NCBI GenBank assembly: GCA_019661845.1
Contig: JAIFWL010000039.1
Coordinates: forward strand, 1-5,806
From: Candidatus Parcubacteria bacterium
GTDB taxonomy: Bacteria; Patescibacteriota; Minisyncoccia; Phycocordibacterales; Zambryskibacteraceae
Length of the DNA stretch: 5,806 nt
Direction: 5' to 3'
Shown here one piece after another: positions 1 to 4,537 of the stretch (position 1 is the stretch's first letter; every line of letters starts with the position of its first letter). Under the pieces are notes generated by a model. That model had not been told where the DNA came from. It worked only from the letters and a program-made list of their open reading frames with translations, and searched no databases. The position numbers and the translations under genes are program-made.

Positions 1-621
1 GGGAAGAGATGTCTCACCACCGTTTGGCGAAGTGACAGTAAGACTATTTGTTGGTCCTGGTCCTGGCACTGGAGGCATTGGTCTGTCGAAACGGCAGTTA
101 GAAACAATCTGGCCGAAGGTTACCTTGCCGATAACGCCGTATCCAGTAGTTCTAGCATCACCGCTTGAGACGATGCCGTGCTTCCTCTGATACCTCTGCA
201 CTGCTCTTTGAGTAGCAAGGCCGAAGTAGCCGGTAACAAGTCCTTCAGGATAGACTTCCTTGTCTTGCGACAAGATCTGCTGAATAGCACTTACCTGATT
301 GCCAGTGTTCGCATCATTTGATCCAACTGTTAAGGGTTGGGCGAAGCCTGGAGGACAGTAAGCAACAGGCGGTCCGATGAAACCTGGTTGATTGCCTACG
401 ACAGAAGTACCGTTGGTTGTCTGACCTTGTACGGTAGTACCACCATTGGTTGTCTGATTCTGTAAGATTCTAATTTGAGCTTGGAGTTGAACTATCTTCG
501 CTTGGAGTTCGCGGATAATCTGATCTGTGCTTGGAACTGCAGCGGAAGTAATGTTGGGTACGAGGAAAGCTATGGTAAGCATCCCGGTAGCCAATACTGC
601 TGCGAATTTGAATTTTGTCAT
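1..621 (-). CDS. Secreted peptidoglycan-binding-like protein, N-terminal part (runs off left edge)
   Basis: Reading left from the ATG at 621-619 gives 207 residues with no stop before the window edge, so the C-terminus is missing. Residues 1-28 look like a Sec signal peptide (MTKFKF, a hydrophobic stretch, cleavage near TSAA-VP). Residues 33-56 form a Gln/Leu/Ile-rich coiled coil with a seven-residue rhythm (ELQAKIVQLQAQI). Residues 57-96 are a Gly/Thr/Asn/Pro linker. Residues 107-175 resemble a PG_binding_1-type fold, with core YPEGLVTGYFGLATQRAVQRYQ and a later GVIGKVTF in place of the usual VGPxT. A Pro/Gly linker (181-190) leads into LTVTSPNGGE, the start of a repeat I associate with Patescibacteria surface proteins. 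C89 and C176 flank the fold and could form a disulfide (inferred). It probably acts outside the membrane at the cell wall; the partner and exact role cannot be told. I am sure of the frame and general class, less so of actual peptidoglycan binding. Confidence 0.85.
   Translation of the reverse strand, partial: MTKFKFAAVLATGMLTIAFLVPNITSAAVPSTDQIIRELQAKIVQLQAQIRILQNQTTNGGTTVQGQTTNGTSVVGNQPGFIGPPVAYCPPGFAQPLTVGSNDANTGNQVSAIQQILSQDKEVYPEGLVTGYFGLATQRAVQRYQRKHGIVSSGDARTTGYGVIGKVTFGQIVSNCRFDRPMPPVPGPGPTNSLTVTSPNGGETSLP
401..462. repeat. Imperfect tandem duplication in the linker of the PG-binding-like gene
   Basis: Two adjacent units, about 401-430 and 431-462, share 'agtacc' and 'ttggttgtctga'; the second has a 3-base insertion. 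On the coding strand they encode QTTNGGTTV and QTTNGTSV, a duplicated Thr/Asn/Gly spacer. The in-frame insertion keeps the reading frame, as expected for a tolerant linker that grows by slippage or unequal exchange. Confidence 0.6.
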
Positions 622-632
622 GTTTTGGGAAG

Positions 633-660
633 CTTAAAGCTCCTTGTAGGAGTCCTTAAG
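633..660 (-). promoter_or_regulatory. Leader hairpin covering the only good Shine-Dalgarno of the PG-binding-like gene
   Basis: On the minus strand an arm at 660-648 (CTTAAGGACTCCT) can pair, with a small internal mismatch, with an arm at 644-633 (AGGAGCTTTAAG) around a 3-base loop. The only Shine-Dalgarno-like sequence upstream of the ATG is AAGGAG at 645-640, which lies in the loop and 3' arm. It is also 18 bases from the start codon, further than usual. With transcription starting near 663, the hairpin would fill almost the whole leader, which suggests SD masking or 5'-end protection of the mRNA. The pairing is seen; the function is inferred. Confidence 0.4.
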
Positions 661-669
661 CTTCTTTAC

Positions 670-698
670 ACTATAACGTAAAAGTGGCCCTTTTTCCA
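670..698 (-). promoter_or_regulatory. Probable sigma70-type promoter for the PG-binding-like gene
   Basis: On the minus strand TATAGT (675-670) is preceded after 17 bases by TGGAAA (698-693), which matches TTGACA at four of six positions. The start would fall near 663, giving a leader of about 42 bases. The -10 is good and the -35 weak. It is back-to-back with the rightward KGG promoter. Confidence 0.45.
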
Positions 699-709
699 CC
701 TGAATTAAT

Positions 710-738
710 TTGACAAAATATTTCTTACCTGATATAAA
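710..738 (+). promoter_or_regulatory. Near-consensus sigma70-type promoter for the KGG gene
   Basis: A perfect TTGACA (710-715) is followed after exactly 17 bases by TATAAA (733-738), one mismatch from consensus. Transcription should start around 744-746, leaving a short leader of about 17 bases before the ATG at 762. This is the strongest promoter in the window by eye and predicts high constitutive expression of the small gene. Confidence 0.8.
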
Positions 739-750
739 ATAACCTGACCA

Positions 751-756
751 AGGAGG
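751..756 (+). promoter_or_regulatory. Ribosome binding site of the KGG gene
   Basis: AGGAGG lies five bases before the ATG at 762 and is the best Shine-Dalgarno in the window. It fixes the start at 762 and rules out the overlapping +1-frame reading. Confidence 0.85.
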
Positions 757-761
757 TTGCG

Positions 762-983
762 ATGAGTGAGGACAGGAAAGAGCGACGCGGATTCGCGTCC
801 ATGTCACCCGAGAAGCAGCGCGAGATCGCAAGCAAGGGCGGCAAGGCAGCCCACGCGAAGGGCACCGCCCACAGATGGACGGTGGAGGAAGCGCATAACG
901 CTGGCCGGAAAGGTGGCCAGATCAGTCGTGGGGGCCAGGGCAGGCTGTTGCCACCGGCAACTGCAGAAGAAGCCGCGAACTAG
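762..983 (+). CDS. KGG-repeat (Con-10/GsiB-like) stress protein
   Basis: This 73-residue, highly charged hydrophilic protein opens with RGFASMSPEKQREIASKGGKAAH, the classic start of KGG/stress-induced repeat proteins (Pfam KGG; Con-10 and GsiB relatives). Two KGG units are visible: residues 15-34 (IASKGGKAAHAKG) and 41-58 (EEAHNAGRKGGQISRGG), joined by GTAHRWT. The tail (59-73) is a poorly conserved QGRLLPPATAEEAAN. It has no signal peptide or membrane segment and should be cytoplasmic. Family members are linked to general stress, desiccation or sporulation, but the biochemical role is not settled. It stands alone between a strong promoter and an intrinsic terminator, so it is a single-gene unit. 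Its DNA is about 65% G+C over 781-900, well above the flanking genes, with many GC-ending codons; recent transfer or strong expression selection could explain this. Family call is confident. Confidence 0.93.
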   Translation: MSEDRKERRGFASMSPEKQREIASKGGKAAHAKGTAHRWTVEEAHNAGRKGGQISRGGQGRLLPPATAEEAAN

Positions 984-992
984 TTCGCGGCT
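971..992. repeat. Perfect 22-bp palindrome spanning the KGG stop codon
   Basis: AGCCGCGAA, CTAG, TTCGCGGCT: each half is the exact reverse complement of the other, so the whole 22 bp is self-complementary. In RNA it gives a nine-pair GC-rich stem with the TAG stop falling in and beside the CTAG loop. There is no T-run after it, so it is not itself a standard terminator. It may be a 3'-end stabilising hairpin paired with the terminator downstream, or a protein-binding palindrome. Confidence 0.75.
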
Positions 993-1007
993 GGATGACA
1001 AGTTTAG

Positions 1008-1035
1008 GGTGCGGCGCAGTTGCCGCACCTTTTTT
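1008..1035 (+). terminator. Intrinsic terminator after the KGG gene
   Basis: The stem GGTGCGGC (1008-1015) and GCCGCACC (1022-1029) pair perfectly over 8 bp around a 6-base loop (GCAGTT), followed by six T's (1030-1035). This is a textbook rho-independent terminator for rightward transcription, 24 bases past the KGG stop. Its T-tract abuts the -10 box of the next gene. Confidence 0.9.
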
Positions 1036-1043
1036 GTTATAAT
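1035..1043 (+). promoter_or_regulatory. Extended -10 promoter of the DoxX-like gene (leaderless type)
   Basis: TGTTATAAT contains a perfect TATAAT (1038-1043) with the TGn extension (1035-1037) that can replace a -35 element; no -35 match is seen at 16-18 bp spacing. The ATG begins at 1050, six bases after the box, so transcription should start at or next to the A of the ATG. No Shine-Dalgarno precedes the ATG. This fits a leaderless mRNA. Confidence 0.6.
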
Positions 1044-1049
1044 AATTTG

Positions 1050-1415
1050 ATGATAAATAACTACAGCCGCTTCGCTCCACTCGTATTAAGGGTCACTCTT
1101 GGCATCGTGATGCTCTGGTTTGGTACACATGAGCTACTCGATCCTCTGGTTTGGACTTCCTATATCCCTACATGGATTACTGGCATAGGTATAAGTGCAG
1201 AAACATTTGTTTATATAAATGGCACAGCAGAAATCATTCTTGGCTCACTCCTAATCCTCGGCATTTATACAAGAATAGTCGCCACTCTCCTCTTCCTCCA
1301 CATGCTCGCCATCATTGGTGAAGTAGGGATAAACGAAATAGGCATGCGAGACGTTGGACTTGCCGGTGCACTCCTCTCTCTTACTCTTTCCTCTATTTCC
1401 CCATCGCAACCTTAA
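1050..1415 (+). CDS. Small DoxX-like integral membrane protein
   Basis: A 121-residue hydrophobic protein with four likely transmembrane segments: about residues 8-27, 51-72, 75-95 and 101-117. The short conserved pieces LRVTLGIVMLWFG, GTAEIILGSLLILG and GMRDVGLAGALL fit the DoxX/DoxX-like family, whose members lie in the cytoplasmic membrane and have been tied to quinone or thiosulfate oxidation and to redox stress, mostly without a proven reaction. I choose ATG 1050 (MINNYSRF); an in-frame TTG at 1020 lies inside the preceding terminator stem and would add residues with no family resemblance. With start 1050 the -10 box is six bases upstream and no SD exists, so translation is probably leaderless. 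The 3' end overlaps the convergent ligase gene by 23 bp. Family assignment is moderately confident; the substrate is unknown. Confidence 0.78.
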   Translation: MINNYSRFAPLVLRVTLGIVMLWFGTHELLDPLVWTSYIPTWITGIGISAETFVYINGTAEIILGSLLILGIYTRIVATLLFLHMLAIIGEVGINEIGMRDVGLAGALLSLTLSSISPSQP

Positions 1416-2325
1416 CGCAATGTTCGGCGAAGTCCTTCGGATTCCACCCAGTGGCCTTAAGCGCTTTGTGCATAAGAGAATCTTCGGTTAAGACCGGCAG
1501 AGCATTCGTCTCAAGAATATAAATTTTACCCTTTGGCGTTATGATGAAGTCTGAACTCGAGTAGTGCCTTAGTCCAAGTGCTTCGTGTGCCACCTTACTC
1601 ATCTCGGCCATGCGACTGTTCTCCTCTCTATGCGTACCACCCATACGGAAGGAGCCGTCGGAGCGCACTGGTACTAGGTTATAGAATTGTTCCCCCCGAG
1701 CACCTTCAAGCACGCCACAACTCCACTCCTCACCTTTGATAAATTCTTCCACCAAGACTCTCTTCGCCACTTCAAGCGTCTGCTCGATAGCATCTTTGAG
1801 TTCCTGATAACTATACGCCTTCTTAATACTAAACGAGTGACTCCCATCAGCTGGCTTAATGATCACAGGGTGAAGGTAAGTACGGAAAATTTCTATAAGC
1901 TTATCATCATTGAAGTTCTGCCGAGTGATAAGTTCTGAAGCAGGTGTAAGGAGAGAGTGCCTCTGGTAGAGCTCCTTGGCCAAGTGTTTGTTCAAGGATA
2001 GGTTTGCTGCAAACTTAGTCGGGCCGATAAATGGTATACCAAGTCCTTCAAGCACGTGTTGCACCTGACCATCTTCGCCATAAGTTCCGTGGAGCGCATT
2101 CCATACTAAGTCGGCGTGACGCAGTGCCTCACGAGGCTCTTGGGCAAGCCCTCCATAATGCCAATCACCTGTTTTAGAAATAAATACATCTAGCGGTTCA
2201 TACTTCTCCGGCATGTCGCGGAGGAGCGAGAGTACATAGGCGCCAGTTTGAAGCGACTTCTCATAACTTCCCGACGGTCCGCCGCGAATGACTGCCACCT
2301 TAATGCGTGGAGAAAAGATTCCCAT
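1393..2325 (-). CDS. ddl: D-alanine--D-alanine ligase-like ATP-grasp protein
   Basis: The 310-residue protein has the Ddl layout: an N-terminal domain with IRGGPSGSYEKSL (13-25) and HGTYGEDG (79-86), then ATP-grasp with VIIKPADGSHSFSIKKA (154-170), VLVEEFIKGEEWSCGVL (190-206) and the metal-binding end SSSDFIITPKGKIYILETNALP (D259, E272, N274). Ddl joins two D-alanines using ATP in the cytoplasm to make the dipeptide for peptidoglycan precursors. Length matches DdlB-type enzymes (about 306). Several family residues differ: the Glu that binds the first D-Ala (E15 in E. coli DdlB) aligns with S20, the Arg of the GRxD motif that binds the D-Ala carboxylate aligns with S257, and PGM is PVL. The central loop lacks a recognisable DYxxKY motif. 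It may be a divergent Ddl or a ligase with altered substrate. It starts at ATG 2325, has no SD, and lies 23 bases after uvrC. Confidence 0.85.
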   Translation of the reverse strand: MGIFSPRIKVAVIRGGPSGSYEKSLQTGAYVLSLLRDMPEKYEPLDVFISKTGDWHYGGLAQEPREALRHADLVWNALHGTYGEDGQVQHVLEGLGIPFIGPTKFAANLSLNKHLAKELYQRHSLLTPASELITRQNFNDDKLIEIFRTYLHPVIIKPADGSHSFSIKKAYSYQELKDAIEQTLEVAKRVLVEEFIKGEEWSCGVLEGARGEQFYNLVPVRSDGSFRMGGTHREENSRMAEMSKVAHEALGLRHYSSSDFIITPKGKIYILETNALPVLTEDSLMHKALKATGWNPKDFAEHCVKVAMGK

Positions 2326-2331
2326 GCAAAT

Positions 2332-2337
2332 ATTATA
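2332..2337 (-). promoter_or_regulatory. -10 box of the ddl-like gene (leaderless type)
   Basis: A perfect TATAAT reads leftward at 2337-2332, six bases before the ATG at 2325, the same geometry as for the DoxX-like gene. The -35 region is weak (TTTAGG at 2360-2355, three of six), lying across the end of uvrC. No Shine-Dalgarno lies at a normal distance. The ligase can therefore probably be transcribed separately from uvrA-uvrC as a leaderless mRNA; read-through from uvrC is also possible. Confidence 0.5.
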
Positions 2338-2348
2338 AACCCTAATGC

Positions 2349-3581
2349 CTAAATCCTAAACCCCTTACTACGCAAAAGTCGGTGATAGTTTATAGCGAAG
2401 CGATGCGCTTCAGCATTAGCGAGGATTATCGCCTTCTCTAAACTTAGCTGTCCGACAGCTAAGTCACCGAGAATTTGTTTAGCTTTGTGCCTATCGTCCT
2501 TCACTACAGATACAACCTTGATCATCTCTAGTCCCATCTTATCTAGTTCTGCTCGCGCCGCATTAATCTGCCCCTTACCACCATCAACCACGATCATATT
2601 AGGGAATCGCCATTCAGGATGGCCAAATCGCCTTGAAATTATTTCCCGCAAGTTCTTAGTATCGTCGTTCTTGTCTAATTTGATCTTAAATTTTCTATAC
2701 TGGCTCTTGTTTACTTCTTCATCTTCAACAACCGTCATCACTCCCACCACGTTGGTACCGGAAATGTGAGCGATGTCATAAGCCTCGATACGAAAAGCTT
2801 CACCAGCTTCATTAGCTTCGTAGCTTAAATCTTTTTTAATTAAGGCAATATCTTGGATGTGATTTAGAGAGAATATTTTCTTCTTTATTCCTTCAGCCTT
2901 TTCGAATTCCTGATTCTTCGCATACACATTCATCTCCTTCTCTAGAGTTTTAATTAGAGTCTCCTTCTTACCTTCGAAGAAGAGTTTAATATTCCTTACT
3001 TGCTTCCTGTAATCACTTTTAGAAATCCTGCCAGCGCATGGGCCGGGGCAGAGGCCGATCTGTGCATTGAAACATGGCTTCAATTTACCGGGGACAATCT
3101 TACACTTCTCATCACGGTAAGGGAAAATTTTCCTAATGATCTTCAAAGCGGCTTTCAATTCCCCACTATGTGGGAAGGGGCCGAAGTCTCCTGAACCTCG
3201 AGTGATAACCACTTTAGGAAACTCCTCTTTCGTAAGAGTTACGTACAAATAACTTTTATCATCCTTCTCTCGCGCATTATAAATTGGCTGATGCTTCTTG
3301 ATCTCATTGGCTTCCAAGATAAGTGCCTCGAGGACCGAATCAGTTTGCACAAATTCTATCGAATTTGCTTCCTCAAGCATCTTCACAATCCTCGGCCCTC
3401 GCGAGAGGAAAATATCTTTGGAGAAGTAGCTCTTCACCCTATCCTTAAGCGAAGTAGCTTTACCGATATAGAGGATGGAAGCTTCCGAGCTTCGAAGCTT
3501 CGAAGCTTTTTTAGAAGCTAGGAAAAAATACACCCCAGGTGCATCCGGCAAATTGAATTGCTTTAAATCTGGAAGTTTCAT
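2349..3581 (-). CDS. uvrC: Excinuclease ABC subunit C, short form without the helix-hairpin-helix domain
   Basis: UvrC makes the 3' and 5' incisions in nucleotide excision repair after UvrA/UvrB find damage. Domains in the 410 residues: GIY-YIG nuclease (about 10-102; G16-V17-Y18, Y38-I39-G40, R48, E90, N102); a Cys-rich segment C160, C170, C178, C182 with spacing like the E. coli [4Fe-4S] ligands; the UvrB-interacting UVR motif (about 210-240); and the RNase H-like nuclease (about 263-400) with YDIAHISG D269, VVDGGKGQ D333 and EAHRFAI H393. The protein ends at HRLLRSKGFRI, so the C-terminal (HhH)2 DNA-binding domain of the roughly 610-residue E. coli protein is absent. A nine-residue insertion (about 24-34) separates GVY from YIG. 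The ATG shares its A with the uvrA stop (TAATG), and GAGGAAG sits five bases upstream, so translation is likely coupled. All catalytic residues are present. Confidence 0.95.
   Translation of the reverse strand: MKLPDLKQFNLPDAPGVYFFLASKKASKLRSSEASILYIGKATSLKDRVKSYFSKDIFLSRGPRIVKMLEEANSIEFVQTDSVLEALILEANEIKKHQPIYNAREKDDKSYLYVTLTKEEFPKVVITRGSGDFGPFPHSGELKAALKIIRKIFPYRDEKCKIVPGKLKPCFNAQIGLCPGPCAGRISKSDYRKQVRNIKLFFEGKKETLIKTLEKEMNVYAKNQEFEKAEGIKKKIFSLNHIQDIALIKKDLSYEANEAGEAFRIEAYDIAHISGTNVVGVMTVVEDEEVNKSQYRKFKIKLDKNDDTKNLREIISRRFGHPEWRFPNMIVVDGGKGQINAARAELDKMGLEMIKVVSVVKDDRHKAKQILGDLAVGQLSLEKAIILANAEAHRFAINYHRLLRSKGFRI
3488..3512 (-). repeat. 20-bp palindrome with 8-bp repeat units inside uvrC
   Basis: Positions 3488-3507 form a perfect 20-bp palindrome built from two and a half copies of AGCTTCGA, flanked at 3507-3512 by a T6 run (A6 on the coding strand). 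It lies in frame in uvrC and encodes residues 24-32 (KKASKLRSS), exactly the extra stretch between the GVY and YIG halves of the GIY-YIG domain. It looks like a local slippage or palindrome expansion. Confidence 0.7.
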
Positions 3582-4537
3582 TATTTCTTCCTCAAGGCTT
3601 TCCTTAAGTACTTGCCGGTGTGGGTGTCGGTTCCTGCCACTTCTTCGGGAGTGCCCTTGGCTACAAGGTCACCGCCACCGTCGCCGCCGTCTGGACCAAT
3701 GTCGAGGATGTAGTCAGCGGACTTGATAAGGTCCATGTTGTGCTCGATCACCAAGACTGTATTACCTTTGTCTACAAGCTTCTGCAAGATCTCAATAAGT
3801 TTCTTCACATCTGCATAGTGGAGACCAATAGTTGGCTCATCAAGAAGGTATATCGTCTTCTCCACATGTGGACGATAGAGTTCCGAAGCAACCTTCACTC
3901 TCTGTGCCTCACCACCCGAGAGAGTGGTGGCGGATTGTCCAAGTGCCAAGTAGCCCAAGCCTACATCCCCTAGAGTTTTCAACCTGTCATAAATAGCCGG
4001 GATATCTTCGAAGAAGCTTGTTGCATCTTCAATAGTCATTTCCAAGACATCATAAATGCTCTTTCGGTTGTACTTCACTTCCAAAGTTTCTTTCATAAAC
4101 CTTTTACCACCGCAGACATCGCACGGCACGTAGACTGTCGGGAGGAAATGCATCTCGACCTCGATCATACCGTTGCCCTGACAAGTCTCGCACCTGCCAC
4201 CCTTCACGTTGAAGGAGAATCTATTCGCCCTCCAACCTCTTGCTCTCGCTTCAGCGGTCTCCGCGAAGAGTTCACGAATGAAGGTGAATGCTCCTGTATA
4301 AGTTGCCGGGTTACTGCGTGGAGTGCGACCAATTGGTGATTGATCGATGAGTATTGCTCGACCCAAGTATTCCGAACCAGTGAAGCTTTGACAGTTGTGT
4401 GTGGCAGCGCTCCTATAGCGACGATCAAGCCTCGACTGCAAGTTCTTGTGCAATATTTCGTAGACGAAGGATGATTTACCAGAGCCTGAGACTCCTGTAA
4501 CTACGATGAGTCTGTTAAGTGGGATGTCTACATTCAA
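3581..4537 (-). CDS. uvrA: UvrA C-terminal half (second ATPase), out of frame with the N-terminal half
   Basis: This 318-residue frame holds the second ABC ATPase of UvrA, the damage-recognition ATPase of excision repair. It shows Walker A TGVSGSGKSS (14-23), IDQSPIGRTPRSNPATYTG, the second zinc finger (CETC and CDVC pairs around VEMHFLP), signature TTLSGGEAQR, Walker B IYLLDEPTIGLH and the H-loop VIEHN. The Walker and zinc residues are intact. The first possible start is TTG at 4537, overlapping the TGA that ends the upstream half, but the homology continues upstream in this frame (DNIKHLNVDIPL, matching the usual NNLKNVDVDIPL), so TTG is probably an internal Leu codon of a once-continuous gene. 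A purine-rich GGGGAAGGA 13 bases before the TTG could allow weak re-initiation. The stop overlaps the uvrC ATG by one base. Confidence 0.9.
   Translation of the reverse strand: MNVDIPLNRLIVVTGVSGSGKSSFVYEILHKNLQSRLDRRYRSAATHNCQSFTGSEYLGRAILIDQSPIGRTPRSNPATYTGAFTFIRELFAETAEARARGWRANRFSFNVKGGRCETCQGNGMIEVEMHFLPTVYVPCDVCGGKRFMKETLEVKYNRKSIYDVLEMTIEDATSFFEDIPAIYDRLKTLGDVGLGYLALGQSATTLSGGEAQRVKVASELYRPHVEKTIYLLDEPTIGLHYADVKKLIEILQKLVDKGNTVLVIEHNMDLIKSADYILDIGPDGGDGGGDLVAKGTPEEVAGTDTHTGKYLRKALRKK
3587..3593 (-). promoter_or_regulatory. Shine-Dalgarno of uvrC inside the 3' end of uvrA
   Basis: GAGGAAG (3593-3587) ends five bases before the uvrC ATG at 3581. With the TAATG stop/start overlap it supports coupled translation of uvrC after uvrA and fixes the uvrC start. 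Confidence 0.7.
3902..3926 (-). repeat. 25-bp direct repeat, copy 1 (second ABC signature of UvrA)
   Basis: These 25 bases are identical, including third codon positions, to 4894-4918. Both encode TLSGGEAQ, the ABC signature of the two ATPase halves. The copies are 992 bp apart. Confidence 0.85.

Noticed and set aside
401..540. Repeated units as a CRISPR array or other noncoding repeat
   Set aside because: They are in-frame linker and coiled-coil codon repeats within the secreted protein gene, with no spacers or constant repeat.
634..831. Minus-strand 65-residue frame across the divergent promoter region
   Set aside because: It overlaps two promoters and the KGG gene in antisense, has no SD and an Arg/Ser-rich composition typical of a shadow frame.
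1020..1049. Upstream in-frame TTG start for the DoxX-like protein
   Set aside because: The added ten codons lie in the loop, 3' arm and T-tract of the KGG terminator, have no SD, and would place the -10 box inside the gene. ATG 1050 fits better.
766..1050. Plus-strand frame overlapping the KGG gene
   Set aside because: It is the +1 shadow of a GC-rich gene, lacks its own RBS, and runs through the terminator.
3488..3512. Intrinsic terminator on the plus strand (palindrome plus T6)
   Set aside because: It has the shape of one, but it lies on the antisense strand inside uvrC with no plus-strand gene leading into it.
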